From Thiotrichaceae bacterium UBA4486 (lineage in GTDB: Bacteria; Pseudomonadota; Gammaproteobacteria; Eutrophobiales; Eutrophobiaceae): 46,332 bases of DNA. This document shows positions 7,665 to 16,196 of the stretch, piece after piece (within the stretch, counting starts at the first letter, position 1; each line of letters opens with the position of its first letter). Position numbers and translations under genes: made by a program. Under the pieces are notes generated by a model. That model was given only the letters and a program-made list of their open reading frames with translations. It ran no database searches and had not been told where the DNA came from. The stretch covers positions 47,496 to 93,827 of the forward strand of contig DGNS01000003.1 of NCBI GenBank assembly GCA_002389045.1. The letters are read 5' to 3'.

Positions 7665-8153
7665 AAAAGTGTATCCGATCGAAAAACGTGGCGTGGACGG
7701 AGTGGTCTGCTTTTATTCACCTCGGCTCTGTTAACTACGTTTTTAGGCTCCGTACATTTCAGCGTAAATCAATTGATAAGTTACTGACAATGTTGCAGTT
7801 GCAATTGTTACAATTGTTGCAACAGATACATAGATGCTGTTGATTAAATGGAATATGGTACAAATGAAAATGGAATGGCAAAAATGCTGATAGTTAATGG
7901 AAAAACCACAATGAACTAAGGACATCAGGAGTTGGTGATTTTCTGCCTGTTTCAGGATAATTTAAACGTTACTCCTTGATCGACTGCGATTGCCGGAAAC
8001 ACATGGCAAAACCTGCCTGCTACCCTGACTGAAAAATGGCGGCAGATTTATTTTCCAAGATCATAAATCATCAGATCGCAAGCATGAGACAAGGCGAAAT
8101 AAATCAGATTGTTGAAGATCCAGTTATATCTCTTCCTGGCCGGCCAGATAAAA
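7665..8153. other. AT-rich intergenic region, no gene recognised
   Basis: About 490 bases with no supported gene. The only structure seen is a 7-bp inverted repeat, GTTGCAA (7798-7804) and TTGCAAC (7817-7823), inside a run rich in CAATTG. No T-run follows it, so it is not a convincing terminator. Confidence 0.5.
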
Positions 8154-8176
8154 CATTTAACACAAGACTTGACCCC
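8154..8176 (+). repeat. Solo right end of the RAYT element
   Basis: An isolated copy of the element right end (TTAACACAAGACTTGACCC with matching flank) with no left end or transposase remnant nearby. It is followed by a tandem GACCCCTTAAAACA unit (8170-8197). It may be a relic of a deleted element or a minimal end left by excision. Confidence 0.75.
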
Positions 8177-8264
8177 TTAAAACAGACCCCTTAAAACACT
8201 TAACTTTACTTAATGAAACTGAAATCTGAGATCTGTCATCTGACACCAGCCACCTGTCTCTATA

Positions 8265-10703
8265 TCAAAAAGATTCCAGCACCAGCCGGATCTCGCCATA
8301 GGAACAGGCATCACCCAGCTGTGCCTTGATCAGGCTCAGGCTTTCCCGGCCTTTATCCGACGCCGCCTGTTTGATCATTGCTATTTTTTCTTTAGGCACG
8401 ATGTCGTTGATGTCCAGCTCGCCGAGGCCCACAAAGTAGGCGAGGTGACCCTCGATCGTGCCGCGGACCAGTCCCCGGGCATCGGCGATTTCCGTTATGC
8501 TTTTCCCCTGCAGGAACAGTTCATAACTGATCTGTTTGGTGTCTTTTTTTCCATTGTTGTTAACAAAGGCTTGCGCGGGCATCTGTTGCGGTTCGATGCC
8601 GTGTTCGTGGCAATAGTCGCTGACGAGGGCGGTGATCGACGCGCCGTATTTTTCCACCGTAGCCTTGCCCACGCCCTTTATTTGCAGCAGGGCGTGTGGC
8701 GTATCCGGCAGCAGCGCGGCGATCTGCAATATAACCCGTTGGTGCAGGATGCGGTAATGGTCCACCTGTTCCTCCGCGGCCTGTTTGGCGCGCCAGGCTT
8801 TCAGTGCCTGCAGGAGTTGCGGATGTTGAACATCCTCAGCGTTGATCTCATGCGTTTGTTTTTTTGCGGCCGGCCGCGATGCGGATTCGATTTCCGCATG
8901 GGCAAGGGCGTTCAGGTAGGTACCGGTGGCAAAACCGTCGCGGCAGCTTTGCAGCGCGGCGGTTTTAACGTCGAGTTGATGCCGCAAGGCGTCGAGTGAC
9001 TTGTTGATCTGTTTCCTGATCTCCTTGTTGTCGGTTTCAAAAGCAAAGCCGGTGACCCAGGGGATCACTCCCGAGTGCAGTTTATCGCTGAAGTAGCGCG
9101 ATGCCTTTTGCACACGTTCCTGTAGATGGGGATCCTCTTCCGGCACGGTGCGGTGTTCGAATAATGATTGCAGTTCACGCTTGAATTTTTCCGCGACGCT
9201 GCGGATTTCTTCGATGAATTTTTTTTCAACGTCTGCCAGGGGTTCACTGGCGGACGCCTGAACGAGCTTGCTATTGTCGCGCAGTTGTTTGTCGAGGTTT
9301 TTCAGGCTGAACGCCAGTGGCTGAAAATCGAAACACTCCGTCAGCAATTGTTGCTGGTAGAGCATCCTGGCGCCGGTCAGTTGTTCCTGTGTCGGAGGAT
9401 TCCTGCCGGCGCTGTCGACGAATTGCGCCACAGTGGTATCGGTTTTCACTGCGCCTTGCGAAAGCGGCGTACTCAATACCATGCCTTCGAAGGTTTTGCA
9501 GCGACTCAGGGCGACATAGACCTGTCCGTGGGAAAACGCGGCCTGGGCGTCGATGATGGCGCGTTCAAAGGTCAGCCCCTGGCTCTTGTGAATGGTGATA
9601 GCCCAGGCCAGGCGCAACGGCAACTGCGTGAACGTGCCGATCACCTCTTCGGTGATGTCTTTGGTTTTCGCATCCAGGCTGTATTTGATGTTTTCCCAGC
9701 TCACCGGCTCGACCGGGATATCCCCTTCATCATCAGGGCACTTGACGATGATACGCTCACCGTCGAGACGGATGACTTTGCCGATCTTGCCGTTGAAATA
9801 GCGTTTATCCGCGGAACCATCGTTGCGCACGAACATCACCTGTGCGCCTTTTTTCAGGGTCAGTGTTTCCGCCGTCGGGTAGTTGTAGTGCGGGAAATCG
9901 CCTTCGATCAGCGCTGTAAAGCTGAAAGATTTTGCAGGCAAGTCCTGTAATTGCCGGTCATTGATCTGGTCGGCCTTGCGATTGTGGGTAGTGAGGGTGA
10001 TGTAACCGTCGTCCTCACCGGGTTGAAAATCCGGCCGGTAACGTGAATTCAGAGTCTGCAATGTGATGGCATCAAGCCGGTTGCCGCGCACCCGGTTCAG
10101 CAACTCGATAAAATCCGCATCGGACTGGCGGTATATGGTTTTCAATTCGATGCTGATCATGTCGGTCTGTTGCAGCGCATGGCTGCTGAAGAAATAACCG
10201 GAATCGTAATACGGCTTGAGCAGTTGCCATTCGTCTTCCTTGATCACCGGCGACAACTGGTGCAGGTCGCCGATCATCAATAACTGCACGCCGCCGAAGG
10301 GTCGCTGGCGGTGCTTGTAGCGGCGTAATACCGCATCGACGCTGTCCAGCAAGTCGGCGCGCACCATGCTGATTTCGTCGATGACCAGCAGATCGAGACC
10401 TTTGATGATATTGATTTTTTCCTTGCTGAAGCGCCGTTGTTGCAGGTCATTACCCGGCACATGAGGGCCGAACGGCAGTTGAAAAAACGAATGCAGGGTG
10501 ACGCCGCCGGCATTGATGGCGGCCACGCCGGTAGGCGCGGTGACGATCATGCGCTTGGGCGTGTCGTGTTTGAGGTTGTGTAAAAACGTGGTCTTGCCCG
10601 TGCCGGCCTTGCCGGTGAGGAACATGTTGTGCCGCGTATAGCGGACAAAATCCCGCGCCAGTTGCAATTCGGGGTTGTCGGAGGTGGGTGTGTCAGCCTG
10701 CAT
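8265..10703 (-). CDS. PIF1/RecD-like superfamily 1 DNA helicase with HRDC and HTH domains
   Basis: About 812 residues from ATG 10703, preceded by GGGAAG. The N-terminal SF1B motor has Walker A G-K-A-G-T-G-K-T-T (~31-39), Walker B L-L-V-I-D-E-I-S (~105-112), the L-M-I-G-D-L-H-Q-L-S-P-V motif, and the late I-T-I-H-K-S-Q-G-L-T-F and V-A-L-S-R-C motifs typical of PIF1/RecD helicases. A long middle region follows. An HRDC-like domain (L-L-Q-I-K-G-V-G-K-A-T-V-E-K-Y-G, ~610-690) and a C-terminal helix-turn-helix (I-T-E-I-A-D-A-R-G-L, ~730) finish the protein. Family members unwind structured DNA; the HRDC and HTH parts probably aid DNA binding. It is divergent from tadA. Confidence 0.9.
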   Translation of the reverse strand: MQADTPTSDNPELQLARDFVRYTRHNMFLTGKAGTGKTTFLHNLKHDTPKRMIVTAPTGVAAINAGGVTLHSFFQLPFGPHVPGNDLQQRRFSKEKINIIKGLDLLVIDEISMVRADLLDSVDAVLRRYKHRQRPFGGVQLLMIGDLHQLSPVIKEDEWQLLKPYYDSGYFFSSHALQQTDMISIELKTIYRQSDADFIELLNRVRGNRLDAITLQTLNSRYRPDFQPGEDDGYITLTTHNRKADQINDRQLQDLPAKSFSFTALIEGDFPHYNYPTAETLTLKKGAQVMFVRNDGSADKRYFNGKIGKVIRLDGERIIVKCPDDEGDIPVEPVSWENIKYSLDAKTKDITEEVIGTFTQLPLRLAWAITIHKSQGLTFERAIIDAQAAFSHGQVYVALSRCKTFEGMVLSTPLSQGAVKTDTTVAQFVDSAGRNPPTQEQLTGARMLYQQQLLTECFDFQPLAFSLKNLDKQLRDNSKLVQASASEPLADVEKKFIEEIRSVAEKFKRELQSLFEHRTVPEEDPHLQERVQKASRYFSDKLHSGVIPWVTGFAFETDNKEIRKQINKSLDALRHQLDVKTAALQSCRDGFATGTYLNALAHAEIESASRPAAKKQTHEINAEDVQHPQLLQALKAWRAKQAAEEQVDHYRILHQRVILQIAALLPDTPHALLQIKGVGKATVEKYGASITALVSDYCHEHGIEPQQMPAQAFVNNNGKKDTKQISYELFLQGKSITEIADARGLVRGTIEGHLAYFVGLGELDINDIVPKEKIAMIKQAASDKGRESLSLIKAQLGDACSYGEIRLVLESF

Positions 10704-10773
10704 CGTTGTCTTCCCTGTCTGGTACAGGATCACCCGGAACGGGCTTTGATTTCAACCTGTCTTTTGTATTTCC

Positions 10774-10880
10774 GGTGTCAGCCTGAAGGCAGACACCTGA
10801 CCTCTCTATGCAGGTGTCCACCGTGGAATAGGGCAGACACCGGGTCTCTCTATGCAGGTGTCTGACTTCAGTCAGATATC
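10774..10880. repeat. REP-like palindrome cluster A (helicase/tadA intergenic)
   Basis: At least two 24-base imperfect palindromes: GGTGTCAGCC...GCAGACACC (10774-10797) and a second type, GGTGTCTGACT...GTCAGATATC (10857-10880). Between them are half-units containing CAGGTGTC and GGCAGACACC. The cluster lies between the divergent starts of the helicase and tadA, so it may sit in transcribed leader or promoter DNA of both. Confidence 0.75.
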
Positions 10881-10897
10881 GTGGCAAGATCCAAATC

Positions 10898-11347
10898 ATG
10901 AAAAACGATAATCACTGGATGCAGCATGCACTGGAACTCGCCCGGGTAGCCGGGACTAAAGGCGAGGTTCCGGTCGGCGCTCTGCTGGTAAGGGATGAAG
11001 ACATTATCGGTGAAGGTTATAACTCACCCATATCCCGTCACGATCCTTCCGCCCATGCCGAAATCATCGCCCTGCGTACAGCGGCAGTGATGCAACAGAA
11101 TTACCGCCTGCCCGGCACCACGCTCTATGTCACACTCGAACCCTGTTGCATGTGTGCCGGTGCTATTATACAGGCGCGTGTTAAACGCCTGGTGTATGCC
11201 GCCGCCGATCCCAAAGCCGGGGCTGCCGGCTCGGTATTTCATCTGTTGCAGTCAGAGGCCTTGAATCACCGGGTGGAGATCACCGGTGGTATTATGGCTG
11301 ATGAGGCGGGTGAGTTACTGAGGGATTTTTTCAGATCGAGACGGTGA
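10898..11347 (+). CDS. tadA: tRNA-specific adenosine(34) deaminase
   Basis: A 149-residue cytidine/deoxycytidylate deaminase-fold enzyme that converts the wobble adenosine of tRNA-Arg(ACG) to inosine. The zinc site is complete: H-A-E near residue 54, with the catalytic glutamate, and P-C-C-M-C-A-G-A around residue 84. The family segments G-E-V-P-V-G-A-L-L and N-x-P-I-S-R-H-D-P-S-A-H-A-E are present, and the protein ends F-F-R-S-R-R as usual. Length is normal. The gene lies among REP-like palindromes and is followed at 11.6 kb by a damaged second copy. Confidence 0.93.
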   Translation: MKNDNHWMQHALELARVAGTKGEVPVGALLVRDEDIIGEGYNSPISRHDPSAHAEIIALRTAAVMQQNYRLPGTTLYVTLEPCCMCAGAIIQARVKRLVYAAADPKAGAAGSVFHLLQSEALNHRVEITGGIMADEAGELLRDFFRSRR

Positions 11348-11359
11348 ATGATGCAGTAT

Positions 11360-11439
11360 GGTGTCGGCCTGGAGGCTGACACCGTGGAAGAGGGCAGACA
11401 CCTGAAAAATGTATAGGTGTCTGACTTCAGTCAGACACC
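11360..11439. repeat. REP-like palindrome cluster B (downstream of tadA)
   Basis: Two 24-base palindromes, one of each subtype: GGTGTCGGCC...GCTGACACC (11360-11383) and GGTGTCTGACT...GTCAGACACC (11416-11439). They start 13 bases after the tadA stop. The alternating arrangement is BIME-like. Confidence 0.78.
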
Positions 11440-11584
11440 GTGACGGAAACCGCACGGCAAAAAGGAATTGAACATGAAACCGGTATATGTCATTAGTTTC
11501 AGTGAACGTCTGATAAATTACATGCCTGGTTGATGGGTAGCTTGTTTTCTTTATGGGCATGGTGGGATTGATTGTGTTTTTTCC

Positions 11585-11608
11585 GGTGTCAGCCTGAAGG
11601 CAGACACC
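11585..11608. repeat. REP-like palindrome C at the 5' edge of the tadA remnant
   Basis: One subtype-A unit, GGTGTCAGCC...GCAGACACC. It directly abuts the point where homology to tadA begins and stands in place of the missing first codons of the second copy. Confidence 0.78.
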
Positions 11609-12055
11609 TGGTCTCTCTGGAACTGGTCGAACAGGTGGAGCAGGCCGGTGAGGTGCCCGTCGGGGCGGTTATCGTCAAAGACAACGAGATCATCGGTGAG
11701 GGTTTTAACTCGCCCATTTCCAGACACGATCCTTCCGCCCATGCTGAAATCATCGCCCTGCGTACAGCGGCAGTAATGCAACAGAATTACCGCCTGCCCG
11801 GCACCACGCTCTATGTCACACTCGAGCCCTGTTGCATGTGCGCCGGGGCAATGATACAGGCTCGCGTCGCCCGTCTGGTTTATGCAACTGCCGACCCCAA
11901 AGCCGGTGCTGCTGGTTCAGTGTTTGATCTCCTGTATACCAGTGAACTGAATCACAAGGTAGAAGTGACGGCAGGTGTGCGGCTGATAAGGTCTCCATGA
12001 TATTAACGGGATTTTTTAAACCAGAGGTAGATGACAAACGAAGGCTGTTAAAGGA
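11609..12055 (+). pseudogene. Second tadA copy, 5'-truncated and frameshifted
   Basis: The frame retains the deaminase core: G-E-V-P-V-G-A-V-I-V, H-A-E and P-C-C-M-C-A-G-A. The first ~15 codons are missing and replaced by a REP-like palindrome. Near 11980 the frame breaks: one missing base before GCTGAT would restore A-D-x-V-S-M-I-L-T-G-F-F-K, the expected C-terminus, while the actual frame ends R-L-I-R-S-P. Bases 11725-11846 match tadA at 11039-11160 with only four differences, all silent third-position changes, while sequence on both sides is far more diverged. It is probably not a working gene, though the core zinc site survives. Confidence 0.8.
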
Positions 12056-12063
12056 AGTTCTGA

Positions 12064-12186
12064 TTAAGCTGTCACATCGACCCCGTTCGGATAAGCCTCA
12101 GGGTAAACTCCGGGAGTGATTTCGTAATTAAAATGGACGTGTTATCAATAACTGCGAGACTTCTCGTTTCTCTCGAAGTGAAAGTG
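12064..12186 (+). repeat. Interspersed ~120-bp repeat, copy a
   Basis: The segment contains CGACCCCGTTCGG, AAGCCTCAGGGTAAACTCCGGG and, after an AT-rich spacer, ACTGCGAGACTTCTCG...CTCGAAGTGA. The same blocks occur in reverse orientation at 36752-36884 and, partly, in direct orientation at 13868-13935. It abuts the 3' end of the glycoside hydrolase gene and marks the left edge of the glycan island. Confidence 0.75.
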
Positions 12187-12189
12187 TAC

Positions 12190-13776
12190 TTAATCATAGC
12201 CTCGCTGGTTAACTTGTATCGGTGCTGATACCGTCATAACGCTGAGGGGGAGCATGTTCAGACGCATCCGGTCAGGAGCGCCGGGGGCGAACCCTGTAAT
12301 TCTGTCCCAGCGCAGTCCTTCAGCCGATTGTTCCCCCGTTACGGGTGAGCCTATACGGATATTATCCAGGAGCACGTTGATCTCCCTGTTGTCATCATTG
12401 TTATTGATGATAACGGCGACCAGCCGCCCGGCCGCATCGTCCCGAAACGCGCTGACCTGTATATGAGAGTCATCTGTCATTGCATCAATCCTGACCGCCC
12501 CCCGTTTTATCCAGCGGGCATAATGGCCAATGGCATATCCCATTCCTGATATATACACTTCGGAGGCATCCTGGTCGATTAACGCGATACTGCTGGACTC
12601 TGTAAAGAACCCCACGTTGCGGTTCTTGAAATGCGCCTCGTGAATTCTGCGGTCCCACATATTATTCATACCGAAGAATGCTGATGCATTGGCATGGACT
12701 AATTCATCATGGATATGAATGGCCCGCGCACGCAGGTTTTCGTCTGCGCCAAATTCATATTCCGCGTTACCCGGTCCCTCGGAAATCTCGGTCATCCATA
12801 CCGGGATATTGTATTTTTCTCCCAGTTGTTTCAATTCATTACGTATCCGGATTTCTTCCGGTTCCGGCTCGCCCGCCCCGGATTTTTGCAGAATCCGTCG
12901 GATACTGGAATAAGAGGAATGATATGGATAGGCGTGATAGGAAATGGCACCAACATACTTACGTGCCCTGTCATCGGCCAGGATCGCTTCTGCGGTACGA
13001 AGGGATTTTTCAACGGTTTCCTCACCGGGTACAATGAACAGGACCTCCGCGAATCCTTCCGAGCGCAGACGATCTCCGGCATGGATAATGATATCAATGA
13101 CCTCATTGACATCGCCGCCACGCAGTTCACGGTTGCCGCTGAGCGGTTCATTGAAAAGGGAAATATAACGTGGCGTAAATCCGGATTTGTCGCGCCAGTA
13201 GATCATTCCAGCAGTAACGAATTCCGAAATTTCGTCCAGGTAGCGCCGGTAATCGGTGTTACGTAATGGTTTCAGCCATGCCAGATGCCTGCGCATATCA
13301 ATTTTCAGGCCCAGGGAATAATTATCAAAACCCGCCTCAAGGGCAGGTTGTACAAGAAGACGATACATGGTGTCCGGTCCAGACAACATGAACCCCTTCC
13401 AGTTGTAAGTGAACGGGTTGCCATCGTCATTCACAGGCTCCATCCAGAATTCAAGATTACCCATAGTGAGTCCGGCCTGTCCATACACGGCGTCAATTGC
13501 CTGCTGACGCAGTGAAGGCTCAAGCAAGTCCTTTAAACCATTGCCCGTATACATTACCGATGCGCGTGTAGTAGCGCCGAATCCCTCTATATCTTGGTAT
13601 ACCACAGAATTGTCAATACGGATTGTGACAGGTTTAACGAATACCCGAGGCAAGTATTCAACAGCGGGTTGTGCGCAGGATGCAATTACCAGGCTGGCTA
13701 TAATGACATACACAGGAAACAGTTGCCTGCAGATACGTTTCCTGTTGCAGATTACGGGTTTTGTTGAAAAAATCAT
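12190..13776 (-). CDS. Glycoside hydrolase family 30-like lipoprotein
   Basis: About 528 residues from ATG 13776, which has GGAG four bases upstream; an ORF extension to 13830 lacks a site. A lipoprotein signal ends at I-A-S-C (Cys34), so the enzyme is probably membrane-anchored outside the cytoplasm. The catalytic (beta/alpha)8 barrel shows the GH30 patterns: Q-D-I-E-G-F-G-A near residue 62, acid/base Glu210 in L-F-N-E-P, and nucleophile Glu330 in V-W-M-T-E-I-S. A beta-sandwich tail with V-A-V-I-I-N-N-N follows. GH30 enzymes cleave beta-linked glycans; the substrate here is unknown, and trimming of the island's own polysaccharide is a reasonable guess. Direct repeats flank the gene. Confidence 0.82.
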   Translation of the reverse strand: MIFSTKPVICNRKRICRQLFPVYVIIASLVIASCAQPAVEYLPRVFVKPVTIRIDNSVVYQDIEGFGATTRASVMYTGNGLKDLLEPSLRQQAIDAVYGQAGLTMGNLEFWMEPVNDDGNPFTYNWKGFMLSGPDTMYRLLVQPALEAGFDNYSLGLKIDMRRHLAWLKPLRNTDYRRYLDEISEFVTAGMIYWRDKSGFTPRYISLFNEPLSGNRELRGGDVNEVIDIIIHAGDRLRSEGFAEVLFIVPGEETVEKSLRTAEAILADDRARKYVGAISYHAYPYHSSYSSIRRILQKSGAGEPEPEEIRIRNELKQLGEKYNIPVWMTEISEGPGNAEYEFGADENLRARAIHIHDELVHANASAFFGMNNMWDRRIHEAHFKNRNVGFFTESSSIALIDQDASEVYISGMGYAIGHYARWIKRGAVRIDAMTDDSHIQVSAFRDDAAGRLVAVIINNNDDNREINVLLDNIRIGSPVTGEQSAEGLRWDRITGFAPGAPDRMRLNMLPLSVMTVSAPIQVNQRGYD

Positions 13777-13867
13777 CTTTCTCCGGGACAGGTATATCCG
13801 TAAGTAAAGCAGCTCTGGATAAGTTGTCATTTCAGGCTTTCTCCCGAAGCGAAGTGAGAGAACCGGG

Positions 13868-13935
13868 GGAAATCTTCAGATAAAACGGTTATATTATCAA
13901 TAAATCGCCAGACTTCTCGTATCATTCGAATTGAC
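13868..13935 (+). repeat. Interspersed repeat, copy b (partial)
   Basis: A shorter, more diverged copy: TATCAATAA, CCAGACTTCTCGT and TCGAATTGA match copy a at 12134-12182 in the same orientation. It lies upstream of the GH30 gene, so that gene is bracketed by direct copies. An adjacent CCCGAAGCGAAGTGAGAGAA resembles part of the reverse strand of the family. Confidence 0.55.
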
Positions 13936-13988
13936 GTTATTTAAACAATCCAGGCAACCCTGATATTGTAAAACAAACAAGAAGAATA

Positions 13989-14630
13989 ATGGGAACAGCA
14001 AGAATAATACGCCATATCGGTTTTTGCATATTTGCCGTTGTAACCACTCTTGCACTTTGCCGTCTTGTTGACAGCAAGCATCTGATGCAAGGCATATCCA
14101 TAAGCACTGCTTATGTCAGCCTGTTATATTTTGCGGGAGCTCTTTTAATCGGTCCTATATACCTGCTCTTGTCCAGGAAAACGCCCATCTCAATCTACCT
14201 GAGGCGAGATCTTGGTATCTGGTCGGCAATTCTGGCAGTTATTCATACCATTGTCGGATTGCAGGTGCATCTGGGTGGAAATTTCATAAATTACTTTATA
14301 TATCCTGCTGACAAGCCGCACATCATCCCTGTCAGATACGACCCTTTTGGTTTGACAAACTACCTGGGACTGGTTTGTACGATTATAATGATTGTCCTGT
14401 TAATCCTTTCCAATAATCGTGCTCTCGGCATACTGGGGGCCGTCAAATGGAAAAGATGGCAACGCTCAACATATTTCCTGCTGGCTGCAATTCCCATACA
14501 CGGTCTGGTTTACCAGATACTAGAGAAACGCACAGGGTTGTACACTATGAGTATGCTGGCAATTATTATGATCTGTACAGGGTTCCAGATTTCAGGAATT
14601 TTCAAGTATCGGAATAAAATTCCGGCATAA
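13989..14630 (+). CDS. Ferric reductase-like transmembrane protein
   Basis: A 213-residue integral membrane protein with about six helices and paired helix histidines suited to bind haem: I-H-T-I-V-G-L-Q-V-H-L-G near residue 87 and A-I-P-I-H-G-L-V-Y-Q near residue 168. The L-G-x-W-S-A...H-T-I-V-G and K-R-W-Q-R-S-T-Y-F-L signatures match the ferric reductase/MsrQ-like membrane domain. There is no flavin or NAD(P)H domain, so a partner would be needed. The gene is AT-rich compared with its neighbours and stands alone. MsrQ assignment is not safe because no msrP is adjacent. Confidence 0.72.
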   Translation: MGTARIIRHIGFCIFAVVTTLALCRLVDSKHLMQGISISTAYVSLLYFAGALLIGPIYLLLSRKTPISIYLRRDLGIWSAILAVIHTIVGLQVHLGGNFINYFIYPADKPHIIPVRYDPFGLTNYLGLVCTIIMIVLLILSNNRALGILGAVKWKRWQRSTYFLLAAIPIHGLVYQILEKRTGLYTMSMLAIIMICTGFQISGIFKYRNKIPA

Positions 14631-14815
14631 TATTCCTGTTTTTTACGGCAGGATATTTGTTTTATGTTGATTCGACACCGCCCGGTGATGTATGAGTCTG
14701 GAATGTTGTCATGCTGTATGTCAGTTGGTATTCGTTATCAGGATAAATGAGTAACAAAATGTATACTGTTTACATATTCCACATACAGGAGTGACAATCT
14801 GGTGAGGTTCAATCA

Positions 14816-15820
14816 TTGGATATAGCAATCATCGGCGCCGGATTGATGGGCGGCTGGCACGCGCATACCGCCCGTAAACTGGGTGCTTGTATTACGGGGG
14901 TCTGCGATCTCAACGGGGCTAATGTGCGCAAGCTGGCAAACCATTATCCGGGTGCCGGTTGTTTTACATCAAGCGAAGATCTTTTTTCCTCGATTTCGCC
15001 GGATGTCGTGCATATCTGCACACCGCTATCAACACACAAGGACCTTTGTCTTGCTTCGCTGGAACACGGGGCACACGTCGTCTGCGAAAAACCACTGGCC
15101 GAAACGGCGGATGGAGTGCGTCAGTTGTACGAGCGGGCCCGCCAGGCCGGAAAAATGATCTGTCCGGTTCATCAGTTCGCCGCACAGTCCGGTGTGCGCA
15201 AGGCGAAACGTTTACTTGATGATTTGGGCGGCATAAGTCGCATCGGTTTTGTCATGTGTTCGGCCGGTGCGGAAGGAATGGATGCAGCGGGAAAAGATGC
15301 CATAGTGGCTGATATTCTTCCGCATCCTCTATCCGTAATGTCCTGCCTGTGGCCCGGTGTGACCATTGAGGATCTCCAATGGCAATACATCCGGCCCGCT
15401 GCAGGCGAGGTACTGGCGCAATGTCGATTCAATGGAATACCGATATCGCTGGCAATCAGTATGTCCGGTCGGCCTACCCGATGTTATATGGAAATCCAGG
15501 GCAGCCGTGGCAGTTTACTGGTCGATTTTTTTCACGGTTACTGTGTTCGGTTTCCCGGCCGGGTATCGCGATTCAGGAAGATGGTATACCCGTTCACGGA
15601 TACTGTGCGATTGTTTTCGACAGCTGCCATGAATCTGGCCGGGAGGGTCTGGCGGCGTCAGCCCGCGTATCCCGGTCTGGAGCAGCTGCTGCGGGAATTT
15701 TATCGGGTAGTGGAAAAGGGAACCGGGGAGCCGATTGCGGCAAATGTATCAGTATCGCTGGCACTGGCTCGTGACAGGTTCCTGGATGGAATGCCGCTAC
15801 CTGGGCAGGAGTCTGGTTAA
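14816..15820 (+). CDS. Gfo/Idh/MocA-family oxidoreductase (first of three)
   Basis: A 334-residue NAD(P)-dependent sugar dehydrogenase-like protein. The Rossmann loop I-A-I-I-G-A-G-L-M-G-G-W-H opens the protein, and H-V-V-C-E-K-P-L-A-E (~residue 92) has the E-K-P motif with the catalytic lysine. A C-terminal alpha/beta dimer domain follows, with D-I-L-P-H-P-L-S-V supplying the active-site histidine. The start is TTG 14816 with GGTGAGG upstream; no in-frame ATG or GTG lies nearby. Such enzymes oxidise or reduce ring hydroxyls of sugar nucleotides, or inositols. The substrate is not predictable, and the gene does not form an obvious operon. Confidence 0.85.
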   Translation: MDIAIIGAGLMGGWHAHTARKLGACITGVCDLNGANVRKLANHYPGAGCFTSSEDLFSSISPDVVHICTPLSTHKDLCLASLEHGAHVVCEKPLAETADGVRQLYERARQAGKMICPVHQFAAQSGVRKAKRLLDDLGGISRIGFVMCSAGAEGMDAAGKDAIVADILPHPLSVMSCLWPGVTIEDLQWQYIRPAAGEVLAQCRFNGIPISLAISMSGRPTRCYMEIQGSRGSLLVDFFHGYCVRFPGRVSRFRKMVYPFTDTVRLFSTAAMNLAGRVWRRQPAYPGLEQLLREFYRVVEKGTGEPIAANVSVSLALARDRFLDGMPLPGQESG

Positions 15821-15826
15821 GAAAAA

Positions 15827-16162
15827 TTACGTTTCTGAACCCCACATATCAACGATGCGATTGTATACCAGCGCCAGTAGAAACCCGGCAACGGCGCCAG
15901 TCAACGTGCCATAGAACAATCCGATCACAGCGCCGGACCAGGTGACACTGTAACCGGGGAAGTAGTTGCTCAGAAGCCCGAGTGTCGGGCCAACATGGAC
16001 CGCGCCTTCTGCGGGGCCCTGAATGATCAACCAGGCGGTTGCGGCAAATAACAGCACGCCTCCCGCGACACCAAAGGTCACAGCCATGATCGATGCCCTC
16101 AGGCGGGCGATAGACTGGCCTATGGCCTGCCACTCTTCGTCAGAAAAACAATCATCTTTCAT
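15827..16162 (-). CDS. Small membrane protein matching the tail of the adjacent FAD enzyme
   Basis: A 111-residue protein with a short cytoplasmic-type N-terminus (D-E-E-W-Q-A-I-G-Q) and two predicted helices, about 28-50 and 78-102. The linker and second helix, L-L-S-N-Y-F-P-G-Y-S-V-T-W-S-G-A-V-I-G, align with L-L-G-N-Y-F-P-G-Y-D-V-T-W-F-G-S-L-I-G in the C-terminal domain of the upstream gene. AGAGG precedes the ATG. It follows that gene by 34 bases on the same strand, so the two are likely co-transcribed and the products may pair through these domains. I know of no named family for this domain; function unknown. Confidence 0.82.
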   Translation of the reverse strand: MKDDCFSDEEWQAIGQSIARLRASIMAVTFGVAGGVLLFAATAWLIIQGPAEGAVHVGPTLGLLSNYFPGYSVTWSGAVIGLFYGTLTGAVAGFLLALVYNRIVDMWGSET

Positions 16163-16196
16163 TGGTTATTACCTCTAGTCCGGTGTGTTTTAAAAC

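Noticed and set aside
7798..7823. Terminator after the PEP-CTERM gene
   Set aside because: A 7-bp inverted repeat exists but it is 130 bases downstream, AT-rich, and has no T-run.
9168..9950. Long (260-codon) open frame opposite the helicase gene
   Set aside because: It is antisense to clear helicase motifs, and its length follows from the GC-rich codon use of the real gene.
11572..12000. Second functional tadA starting at TTG 11572
   Set aside because: That start would translate the REP-like palindrome; the true N-terminus is missing and the C-terminus is out of frame.
14639..14660. Terminator after the ferric reductase-like gene
   Set aside because: TCCTG...CAGGA forms only a five-base stem and the following T-rich stretch is broken.
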